Positions 20,354 to 25,941 of a stretch of 27,920 bases of DNA are shown here, in pieces. The position numbers and the translations under genes were made by a program. The first letter of the stretch is position 1; every line of letters starts with the position of its first letter. Source of the stretch: a virus. The notes under the pieces are model-generated. The model saw only the letters and a program-made list of their open reading frames with translations. It was not told the DNA's origin and made no database searches. The DNA lies in IMG/VR virus record IMGVR_UViG_3300027741_000215, positions 1-27,920 of that record. The stretch is one strand, 5' to 3'.

Positions 20354-20653
20354 ATGAAACATTATAAAGACTCAAACAATCAAATATGGGCTTTTGAATT
20401 GGATGGAAGCCAAGACCATTTAATCAAAGATGATATGGTTTATGTTACAGATGAACAAGCAGATATTATTCGTGAAGAAAATAGAGCAGCAGCTGATGCA
20501 CTATTCAAAAGCACTTTAGATTACAAACAACTACGTCAATTTGAATATCCATCTATTGGTGACCAACTTGATGCTTTGTTTCATGCTGGTGTTTTTCCAG
20601 AATCAATGGCAGCAACAATAAGAGCAATCAAAGAAAAATATCCAAAACAATAA
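20354..20653 (+). CDS. Tail-fibre assembly-like protein, 99 aa
   Basis: AAGGAA (20344-20349) precedes ATG 20354. The C-terminal block LRQFEYPSIGDQLDALFHAG followed by VFPESMAATIRAIKEKYP is very common in the C-terminal part of phage tail-fibre assembly/chaperone-like proteins (the R...YPSIGDQLDAL.HAG pattern). The N-terminal half is aromatic and acidic (NNQIWAFELDGSQDHL). Its position between fibre-tip and collar genes supports a role in making the host-recognition structure. Confidence 0.7.
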   Translation: MKHYKDSNNQIWAFELDGSQDHLIKDDMVYVTDEQADIIREENRAAADALFKSTLDYKQLRQFEYPSIGDQLDALFHAGVFPESMAATIRAIKEKYPKQ

Positions 20654-20675
20654 AAATTTTAACCATGAGTATATT

Positions 20676-21329
20676 ATGTTCAATTACTGTCCACCTAAAG
20701 TATTACCAGACCTAACTTCACAAACATTTCCTGATGGTAAACGTTACTATGTCACACCAGCAGGAAACAAACTCCCATCTGTAACCACAGTCATTGGTGC
20801 TCAAAAGAAGGCATCCATTATGGCTTGGCGTAAGCGTGTGGGTGAAGAAGCAGCCAACAAAATCTCTAAACAGGCCAGTTTCCGTGGTACAAATGTGCAT
20901 ACATTATGTGAAAGATACCTAAATAACGATAAGTTAGGTGACATTATGCCGGATGCCAAAGAGATGTTTATCGCATTGGTACCATTACTTGATAGAATTG
21001 ACAATATACATTATCAAGAACAGGCACTATGGTCTGAGCAATTAGGACTTGCTGGTCGTGTTGACTGTATTGCTGAGTTTGATGGCGTACTTTCAGTCAT
21101 TGACTTTAAGACTTCTAAACGAATTAAACAACGTGATGATATTCTAGATTATTTTTGGCAGGAAACTGCGTACAGTCTTATGTATGAGGAGCTTGTTGGT
21201 CAACCTATCAATCAGCTGGTGACTATTATGGCGATTGATAACGAACCACCTGGCTTGTTTATTGAAAAAACGGAAGACCACATAGATGGTCTAGTAAAAG
21301 CAATTCAATTTTATAAAGAGCAAAAATAA
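20676..21329 (+). CDS. PD-(D/E)XK nuclease, Cas4/RecB-like exonuclease, 217 aa
   Basis: It has the N-terminal KLPSVTTVIGA and GTNVHTLCERYL (His 75) blocks and the catalytic core GRVDCIAEFDGVLSVIDFKT, with Asp 130, Asp 143 and Lys 145 as metal/catalytic residues, followed by QETAYSLMYEELVG. This matches phage exonucleases of the PD-(D/E)XK class. It is probably involved in DNA end processing for recombination or host DNA breakdown. No Cas4 cysteine cluster is evident. Its place among tail genes is unusual for a nuclease. Confidence 0.85.
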   Translation: MFNYCPPKVLPDLTSQTFPDGKRYYVTPAGNKLPSVTTVIGAQKKASIMAWRKRVGEEAANKISKQASFRGTNVHTLCERYLNNDKLGDIMPDAKEMFIALVPLLDRIDNIHYQEQALWSEQLGLAGRVDCIAEFDGVLSVIDFKTSKRIKQRDDILDYFWQETAYSLMYEELVGQPINQLVTIMAIDNEPPGLFIEKTEDHIDGLVKAIQFYKEQK

Positions 21330-21340
21330 AGGATTAGAAG

Positions 21341-21796
21341 ATGGCACAACAACGTTCTGTTGTAGATGTACAGCCAGCTGGAATGGTTTCAATGTTTGGT
21401 AACTCTACTGTACCAACAGGTTGGTTACAATGTAATGGTGCTGCTGTATCACGTACTACATATTCAGATTTGTTTGCAAATATCGGCACCACTTTTGGTG
21501 TAGGAGATGGTTCAACTACTTTTAATCTTCCAGAATTGCGTGGTGAATTTATTAGAGGTTGGGATAACTCTAGAGGTGTAGATTCTGGTCGTACATTTGG
21601 TTCTTTTCAATATGCTACTGGAATGGATGAACAGGCATTACAAGATGCTGCACTTAGATTAGATAATACAGATAGTACTGCATATAATGTACGAGGTGTG
21701 AGTGGTGTTCCTGGAGATAATAACACAGGAAGAACATACAGTATGTACAAAATACGACCACGTAATGTAGCGTTTATGGTTTGTATTAAATATTAA
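21341..21796 (+). CDS. Tail-collar domain protein, tandem copy 1, 151 aa
   Basis: Phage tail collar (PF07484-type) pattern: PAGMVSMFGNSTVPTGWLQC, NGAAVSRTTYSDLFA, GVGDGSTTFNLPELRGEF, RGWDNSRGVDSGRTFGS. The C-terminal third varies among the three copies and ends in the shared KIRPRNVAFMVCIKY type motif. It is a late virion protein of the baseplate/tail-fibre tip. Copies 2 and 3 follow directly. Confidence 0.85.
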   Translation: MAQQRSVVDVQPAGMVSMFGNSTVPTGWLQCNGAAVSRTTYSDLFANIGTTFGVGDGSTTFNLPELRGEFIRGWDNSRGVDSGRTFGSFQYATGMDEQALQDAALRLDNTDSTAYNVRGVSGVPGDNNTGRTYSMYKIRPRNVAFMVCIKY

Positions 21797-21806
21797 GGTA
21801 TAAAAG

Positions 21807-22265
21807 ATGGCACAACAACGCACATTCGTAGATGTACAACCAGCTGGAATGATTTCGCTATTTGGCAATTCTACTGCACCAACAGGTTGGTTGCAGTGTA
21901 ATGGTGCTGCTGTATCCAGAACAACTTATTCGGATTTATTTGCAGCTATTGGTACAGTATATGGTGTTGGTGATGGAAGTACAACATTCAATGTTCCCGA
22001 ATTACGTGGAGAATTTGTCAGAGCGTGGGACAATTCTAGAGGTGTAGATCCTGCTCGTACAATAGGTTCACGACAAGATGCTACCGGTGTTGATGATAAA
22101 ATTTATCAAGGTGTTACATTGGGTCATGACAATATAGATGGTCCTTCCACATACAATACACAAAGTGTTGCTTCAAATCCAGGTAATGCGGATACAACAC
22201 AAACACATTATCGTTATAAAGTACGACCACGTAACGTAGCATCATTATATTGCATCAAATATTAA
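21807..22265 (+). CDS. Tail-collar domain protein, tandem copy 2, 152 aa
   Basis: Same order of collar blocks (PAGMISLFGNSTAPTGWLQC; GDGSTTFNVPELRGEFVRAW; VRPRNVASLYCIKY). The collar core is nearly identical to copy 3, whereas residues about 95-135 are different. The intergenic 31-nt segment with the start codon is identical before copies 2 and 3, which fits recent duplication. Confidence 0.85.
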   Translation: MAQQRTFVDVQPAGMISLFGNSTAPTGWLQCNGAAVSRTTYSDLFAAIGTVYGVGDGSTTFNVPELRGEFVRAWDNSRGVDPARTIGSRQDATGVDDKIYQGVTLGHDNIDGPSTYNTQSVASNPGNADTTQTHYRYKVRPRNVASLYCIKY

Positions 22266-22275
22266 GGTATAAAAG

Positions 22276-22731
22276 ATGGCACAACAAAGAACACTTGTAG
22301 ATTTACAACCAGCTGGAATGATTTCCAGTTTTTGTGCATCATCAGCACCAACAGGTTGGTTACAATGTAATGGTGCTGCTGTATCTAGAACAACTTATTC
22401 GGATTTATTTGCAGCTATTGGTACAGTATATGGTACTGGTGATGGTTCAACCACTTTTAATGTTCCTGAAATGCGTGGAGAATTTTTGCGTGGATGGGAT
22501 AATTCTAGGGGTATAGATTCTGGTCGTACAATAGGTTCACGACAAAATGCTTACGGAACTGATAACCAAGCTCCACAACGAGTTGATGTGGGTTTTGATA
22601 ATAATGATGGACCTTACTACACACAATTTAGTGGATCATCATCAACTATTCAAACTGGCGCTAGTCGTACTGTAAGCCGATATAAAGTACGTCCTCGTAA
22701 TGTGGCATTATTAACGTGTATTAAGTATTAA
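22276..22731 (+). CDS. Tail-collar domain protein, tandem copy 3, 151 aa
   Basis: Third collar protein, again with PAGMISSFCASSAPTGWLQC, then the GDGSTTFNVPEMRGEFLRGW block and the ending VRPRNVALLTCIKY. Its variable segment (DNNDGPYYTQFSGSSSTIQ) differs from copies 1 and 2. The three genes could give a mixed or switchable set of fibre tips. Confidence 0.85.
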   Translation: MAQQRTLVDLQPAGMISSFCASSAPTGWLQCNGAAVSRTTYSDLFAAIGTVYGTGDGSTTFNVPEMRGEFLRGWDNSRGIDSGRTIGSRQNAYGTDNQAPQRVDVGFDNNDGPYYTQFSGSSSTIQTGASRTVSRYKVRPRNVALLTCIKY

Positions 22732-22741
22732 GGAGTTTTAA

Positions 22742-23029
22742 ATGGCTAATGTAAAAATGGTTGCACAACTTGATGCTGATGGTTATTTCCAAGGAATGAC
22801 AACAGCACAAGAATCACCACTTGAACCTGGAATTTATTTGATGCCAGCATTAAGTGTTGATGCTGAAGAACCTGCACCTATGCAAGACCATTTGCCTGTT
22901 TGGAATCATACTTTGAATAAATGGGACTATGTAATATCACAAAAACCTGTTGTTACCTTATTGAATGATGGTGATATACCAAATTATATCATCCAAGCAA
23001 ATACCGGCAATACCTCACCAAACAATTGA
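22742..23029 (+). CDS. Hypothetical protein downstream of the collar genes, 95 aa
   Basis: AAGGAG (22730-22735) precedes ATG 22742. The sequence MVAQLDADGYFQGMTTAQES, then PLEPGIYLMPALSVDAEEP and LPVWNHTLNKWDYV resembles the N-terminal domain of tail-fibre assembly proteins, where a D.W.....G.... and W.......W pattern is usual. Its end overlaps the tmRNA promoter (TTGACA at 23026). Confidence 0.65.
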   Translation: MANVKMVAQLDADGYFQGMTTAQESPLEPGIYLMPALSVDAEEPAPMQDHLPVWNHTLNKWDYVISQKPVVTLLNDGDIPNYIIQANTGNTSPNN

Positions 23030-23054
23030 CAAACTATATAATTTAATGTATAAT
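23026..23054 (+). promoter_or_regulatory. Perfect consensus promoter of the tmRNA gene
   Basis: TTGACA (23026-23031), 17-bp spacer, TATAAT (23049-23054), both hexamers perfect. Transcription should begin near 23061, just before the acceptor half of the tmRNA. The -35 overlaps the last codons of the preceding gene. Confidence 0.9.
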
Positions 23055-23061
23055 GTGAAGT

Positions 23062-23395
23062 TATGGTTGTATGAAGCAACTTGAAATGTGTTCTGGACGG
23101 GGGTGCAAATCCCCCCACCTCCACCAAAAGAATTCTTCATCCTGTATAGAGACAGACAAGTGCTATAGACTATACTAAAGAGTTCTTTTGATGGGGGTGC
23201 ATAGTTTCGACAGGGCAAATAGTACAGAAGTGGACAACTCACCAGAGTAGGTGTAAAAACTAAAACAAACGTAAATGCAAACGATAGCTCTTATGAGTAC
23301 GCATTAGCAGCCTAAACACTGCTTAGGGTTTTTGGTAGTTTATCCTCGTAACAGAATTAAACTACTACAGTATTAACACTGGTGTAGATTCATGA
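23062..23395 (+). ncRNA. ssrA: Circularly permuted (two-piece) tmRNA
   Basis: The tRNA-like 3' half comes first. A T-arm with a GGGGG/CCCCC stem (23099-23103, 23111-23115) and loop TGCAAAT is followed by acceptor strand CACCTCC (23116-23122), discriminator A and encoded CCA (23124-23126). The 5' half starts downstream at 23193: GGGGGTG (23193-23199) pairs fully with CACCTCC, including the G3-U70 wobble used by alanyl-tRNA synthetase, then GTTTCGACAGG matches the conserved tmRNA 5' region. The tag reading frame is likely GCA at 23277 to TAA at 23313-23315, giving ANDSSYEYALAA; an earlier resume codon is possible. The processed-out spacer 23127-23192 closes a 13-bp helix (23125-23137 with 23178-23190). 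A later 8-bp stem is at 23335-23342/23358-23365. The 3' end of the coding piece and the exact 5' end of the acceptor piece are estimates. No CCA end is found downstream, so a standard order is excluded. Role: rescue of stalled ribosomes. Confidence 0.9.
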
Positions 23396-23405
23396 TTATC
23401 TCTGC

Positions 23406-23435
23406 TTGACATTCTCATATCTGTCCATATATAAT
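23406..23435 (+). promoter_or_regulatory. Consensus promoter of the pqqA-like gene
   Basis: TTGACA (23406-23411), 18-bp spacer, TATAAT (23430-23435), both perfect. It follows the tmRNA directly and lies 41 bp before the ATG at 23477. The 24-codon gene therefore has its own strong host-type promoter. Confidence 0.85.
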
Positions 23436-23476
23436 CCAGTTGCAACAATTCGTTGTGACATTATAGGAGAACTAAT

Positions 23477-23551
23477 ATGAAATGGTCTACACCACAAGCA
23501 AGCGATATGAGATATGGGTTTGAAATCACTATGTACATCGCTAACCGTTAA
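23477..23551 (+). CDS. pqqA: PqqA-like PQQ precursor peptide, 24 aa
   Basis: AGGAGA (23465-23470) precedes ATG 23477. The 24-residue product has the PqqA layout: start MKWSTP, then a DMRYGFEITMYIANR end. The conserved pair Glu 16 and Tyr 20 (E-x3-Y) is present; these residues are cross-linked by the radical SAM enzyme PqqE with PqqD to make pyrroloquinoline quinone. Length (22-24 aa typical) and the terminal NR also fit. It has a private promoter (23406) and a terminator (23559). No pqqB-F genes are in the window, so host enzymes would have to process it. It is an unusual auxiliary metabolic gene that points to a methylotrophic or other PQQ-dependent host. A decoy peptide is the main alternative, but both reactive residues are kept. 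Confidence 0.9.
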   Translation: MKWSTPQASDMRYGFEITMYIANR

Positions 23552-23558
23552 AGAGTTT

Positions 23559-23596
23559 TGGTGGGTTTACTCTAAAAAGAAACCCATCATTTTATT
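23559..23596 (+). terminator. Intrinsic terminator after pqqA
   Basis: TGGTGGGTTT (23559-23568) pairs with AAACCCATCA (23580-23589) in a 10-bp stem with one G-U pair and an 11-nt loop. TTTTATT follows at 23590-23596. It would end the pqqA transcript before the outer-membrane protein gene. Confidence 0.8.
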
Positions 23597-23614
23597 AACA
23601 ACAAGGAGTTTTAA

Positions 23615-24193
23615 TTGAAAAAAGTAGTTCTAGCAACAATCCTAGCCTCTGTATTCGGTATCGCATCAGCAGCAGGTCCTTATGCCGCCATCACTTATGA
23701 TGTAAAAGACAAACAAAATGCTTCACAAACAAACTATGTTTATGGTTTGAACGTTGGTCAGAAGTTTGACAATGGTTTTACTGTTGAAGCACGTATGGAA
23801 GATGAACGTGTTGAAAGCACTTCACAAAAACAAGAAGGTCTTGCACAAATTAAAGTTAGTTATGATATCGCAACAGGCACTATGTTCACACCATATGTTG
23901 CAGGTGCAGTTGGTCATAAAAACAAATCAACAATTGACTTCAACATTTGGGTAGCAGAAGCCGGTGTTAAAGCTAAGATGGGTGATTTCGGTGTACGTTA
24001 TGGTTATCGCCGCCGTTCTGATTGGGCAGAAAGCGACACCAACGCATATAACACTGATGAACAAACAATCGCTCTTGGTTACAACATCACCAAGAATGAT
24101 AACATCAGCGTTGCATACAAATTGGAACGCCGTAATGATTCAGTATCATCTGAGTACAATACAAAAGGAATCTACTACACACGTAGTTTCTAA
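23615..24193 (+). CDS. Secreted outer-membrane beta-barrel protein, 192 aa
   Basis: The start codon is TTG at 23615, with AAGGAG (23603-23608) upstream; it gives a typical signal peptide (MKKVVLATILASVFGIASAA, cleavage near Ala 20). The mature part is made of alternating hydrophobic/polar strands separated by turns (for example YVYGLNVGQKF, GFTVEARMED, TPYVAGAVGHK, FGVRYGYRRR, ISVAYKLERR) and ends in YYTRSF. The terminal Phe is the usual outer-membrane barrel insertion signal. The size suggests an 8-stranded OmpA/OmpX-like barrel. Phage-encoded barrels could change receptor access (superinfection exclusion) or permeability; this is inference. It follows pqqA and its terminator; a leader promoter of its own is not obvious. 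Confidence 0.75.
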   Translation: MKKVVLATILASVFGIASAAGPYAAITYDVKDKQNASQTNYVYGLNVGQKFDNGFTVEARMEDERVESTSQKQEGLAQIKVSYDIATGTMFTPYVAGAVGHKNKSTIDFNIWVAEAGVKAKMGDFGVRYGYRRRSDWAESDTNAYNTDEQTIALGYNITKNDNISVAYKLERRNDSVSSEYNTKGIYYTRSF

Positions 24194-24196
24194 TTG

Positions 24197-24204
24197 GATA
24201 AATA
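24197..24204 (+). promoter_or_regulatory. T4-type late promoter box
   Basis: GATAAATA directly after the outer-membrane protein stop and 69 bp before ATG 24273. It matches the late boxes at 19232 and 27058. No -35 hexamer is evident. Confidence 0.55.
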
Positions 24205-24209
24205 AGTAT

Positions 24210-24243
24210 ATGGGTTCGGTGGGGCCCATTTAAAAAACCACCG
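24210..24243 (+). other. Two overlapping, mutually exclusive hairpins
   Basis: ATGGG (24210-24214) can pair with CCCAT (24225-24229), or CGGTGG (24217-24222) with CCACCG (24238-24243); the stems interleave and cannot form together in a simple fold. The first could act as a weak terminator for the barrel gene. They also lie in the leader of the late transcript from 24197. Confidence 0.45.
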
Positions 24244-24272
24244 CTACACTTAACACACACAAGGAGAAAACT

Positions 24273-24551
24273 ATGTCAAACATGACACCATTTGAAATAC
24301 GTCTTGAGCTTTTAAAGATGGCAAGAGATATGTTATATGATTCATACAACGCAGAGCGTGACCGCATATCTCAAGGCTGGCACATGCAATGCGAATCGGC
24401 AAGGTCTAAGGGTGAAACACCACCTGAACATCCGGCACTGCCAACAATCCCCTCAGAACAAGACATTATCAACAAGGCTATGACCTTGAATGGATTTGTG
24501 TCTAATACACCTGTAGCACCTGAAGTCAAGGTCACCAGAAAAACTGCCTGA
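24273..24551 (+). CDS. Conserved late phage protein, 92 aa
   Basis: AAGGAG (24261-24266) precedes ATG 24273. MSNMTPFEIRLELLKMARDM is followed by a helical charged part, then TPPEHPALPTIPSEQDIINK and TLNGFVS. This is a well-kept small family in T4-like cyanophages, of unknown function. It is followed by a strong terminator and preceded by a late box. Confidence 0.75.
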   Translation: MSNMTPFEIRLELLKMARDMLYDSYNAERDRISQGWHMQCESARSKGETPPEHPALPTIPSEQDIINKAMTLNGFVSNTPVAPEVKVTRKTA

Positions 24552-24557
24552 GGGTTC

Positions 24558-24581
24558 AAAGGGGGTTCGCCCCCCTTTTTA
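24558..24581 (+). terminator. Strong intrinsic terminator
   Basis: AAAGGGGG (24558-24565), a TTCGC loop and CCCCCTTT (24571-24578) form an 8-bp G+C-rich stem that runs into a T tract ending at 24580. It sits right after the 24273 gene. Confidence 0.85.
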
Positions 24582-24600
24582 TCACACACAAGGAGTACAG

Positions 24601-25086
24601 ATGAAGTTATTGTCATCTATTGTTATTTCTATCACAATGATTCTGCCAATTTCGGCACAAGAACAAACATTCTCGTATGAACAAATACTAGCACAAGATA
24701 TTGGCAAGCAAGTTCTTTGCATGGCCAAAAACCTCTACTATGAAGCTGCAAAAGAGTCGTTTGAAGGCAAACTAGCTGTAGCACAGGTCACCATGAACCG
24801 TGCAAATAGTTCCAAATTCCCCGCAAATATCTGTGATGTGGTATACCAGAAAACAGGTAGCACATACCAATTCAGTTGGGTTGGTTTAAAAGTAAATGAA
24901 ATCAAAAATAAGTATGCATGGGAAGAATGCCTAATCGTTGCAAGGAAGGCCTTGACACAGGCAAAGTTACATGATACAATCTACAAAACGCAAGCAATGT
25001 ACTATCATAATACATCGGTAAATCCGGCATGGAAATTGAAGTATGTTGCTAAGATTGGTAACCATTTATTTTACACAAGAGCCTGA
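24601..25086 (+). CDS. SleB-like cell-wall hydrolase with signal peptide, 161 aa
   Basis: AAGGAG (24590-24595) precedes ATG 24601. It has an N-terminal signal peptide (MKLLSSIVISITMILPISAQ), then a Hydrolase_2/SleB-type core: MAKNLYYEAAKESFEGKLAV (Glu in YYEA is the catalytic candidate), VAQVTMNRA and a C-terminal YHNTSVNPAW. The family contains muramidase/transglycosylase-type enzymes that cut peptidoglycan. The Sec signal means it can reach the periplasm without a holin, so it may be the lysin or a cell-wall remodelling factor. It lies between late control genes. Confidence 0.8.
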   Translation: MKLLSSIVISITMILPISAQEQTFSYEQILAQDIGKQVLCMAKNLYYEAAKESFEGKLAVAQVTMNRANSSKFPANICDVVYQKTGSTYQFSWVGLKVNEIKNKYAWEECLIVARKALTQAKLHDTIYKTQAMYYHNTSVNPAWKLKYVAKIGNHLFYTRA

Positions 25087-25087
25087 T

Positions 25088-25309
25088 ATGCCGACAAAGA
25101 ATGAGATTAGTGAATTTAGTGATATGATAGGTGAATTGTCATATGCACTTGGTACATCACATATGGATGCTATTGTGCATCACTGTGAAACTACAGGAAT
25201 GGAAATTGATGTGGCATCTTCTCTTATATCTCCGGCATTGAAAGCCAAGATTAGAGAAGAAGCCGAAGATTTAAACTTAATGAAGAAAAGTTCTAAATTG
25301 CCACTGTAA
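25088..25309 (+). CDS. 33: gp33-like late-transcription coactivator, 73 aa
   Basis: ATG 25088 one base after the hydrolase stop; longer in-frame starts lie inside that gene. The pattern FSDMIGELSYALG, SHMDAIVHHCETTGMEIDVA, SLISPALKAKIREEAEDLN and SSKLPL matches the phage late-transcription coactivator family (T4 gp33 type; cyanophage members have YMDAI..YCE.TGLE.E.A). T4 gp33 links RNA polymerase, the gp55 sigma factor and the sliding clamp at late promoters. The GATAAATA boxes in this window agree with such a system. Its neighbourhood with gp59 and gp32 parallels T4. Confidence 0.75.
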   Translation: MPTKNEISEFSDMIGELSYALGTSHMDAIVHHCETTGMEIDVASSLISPALKAKIREEAEDLNLMKKSSKLPL

Positions 25310-25320
25310 GGAATTATATT

Positions 25321-25941
25321 ATGTATGACAATAACATATTTCATTTGTTTGCTAAACCAGTATATCACAGAAATATTGGTAGAGACCTAACAAAAGAAGA
25401 AAATGATTTTATTCTGAAAAACTGTGAAAGAGAAAATACATTTTTCAATTTGGGTAATTACACAAGCAATGATACCTATATTCTGGAGAATCCTGTTCTT
25501 GCAAATCTGAAAGAAGATATACAATCAGTAATTGACGAATATGTTGAAAATATCATTAATCCAGTTGATGGATTCAGTTTGTATATTACACAATCTTGGA
25601 TGAATGTTGCTGACAAGGATAAATTTCACAATGTACATACACATTCAAATAGTGTATTATCTGGTGTTTTTTATTTTGATGTGGATAATATTTCAAATTT
25701 TACAATCTTTCATAATGAAGAATATGAAATTTATGGTATAGAAAATAAATCAACAAATTATTACAATTCAAAAGAATATTGTATTGAAGTTGATAAAGGT
25801 GATATAATTGTTTTTTCATCAAACATGAGACATTCTGTTCCGCCAAATAAATCAGATAAACCTAGAATTAGTTTATCTTTCAATACCTTTATCAAGGGTA
25901 CAATTGGCGTTAAGCGTATATTAAATGAACTGGTGTTATGA
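25321..25941 (+). CDS. Second 2OG-Fe(II) oxygenase-like protein, 206 aa
   Basis: Same family as the 17736 gene: a start with IFHLFAKPVYHRNI, then ITQSWMNVADKDKFHNVHTH, with iron-ligand candidates His 103-108, SGVFYFD, a distal FSSNMRHSVPPN (His 171) and PRISLSFNTF (Arg 182 for 2-oxoglutarate). Substrate unknown. It separates the gp33-like and gp59-like genes, which are adjacent in T4, so it may be an insertion. It is noticeably A/T-richer than the genes on each side. ATGA overlap with the next gene. Confidence 0.8.
   Translation: MYDNNIFHLFAKPVYHRNIGRDLTKEENDFILKNCERENTFFNLGNYTSNDTYILENPVLANLKEDIQSVIDEYVENIINPVDGFSLYITQSWMNVADKDKFHNVHTHSNSVLSGVFYFDVDNISNFTIFHNEEYEIYGIENKSTNYYNSKEYCIEVDKGDIIVFSSNMRHSVPPNKSDKPRISLSFNTFIKGTIGVKRILNELVL

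Noticed and set aside
23070-23126. A tRNA gene ending in CCA
   Set aside because: There is a T-arm and acceptor 3' strand but no D-arm, anticodon arm or 5' acceptor strand upstream. The partner strand is at 23193, so it is the acceptor half of a permuted tmRNA.
24551-24575. GGGTTCAAAGGGGG as a tRNA T-arm
   Set aside because: There is no cloverleaf around it; it is the front of the strong intrinsic terminator.
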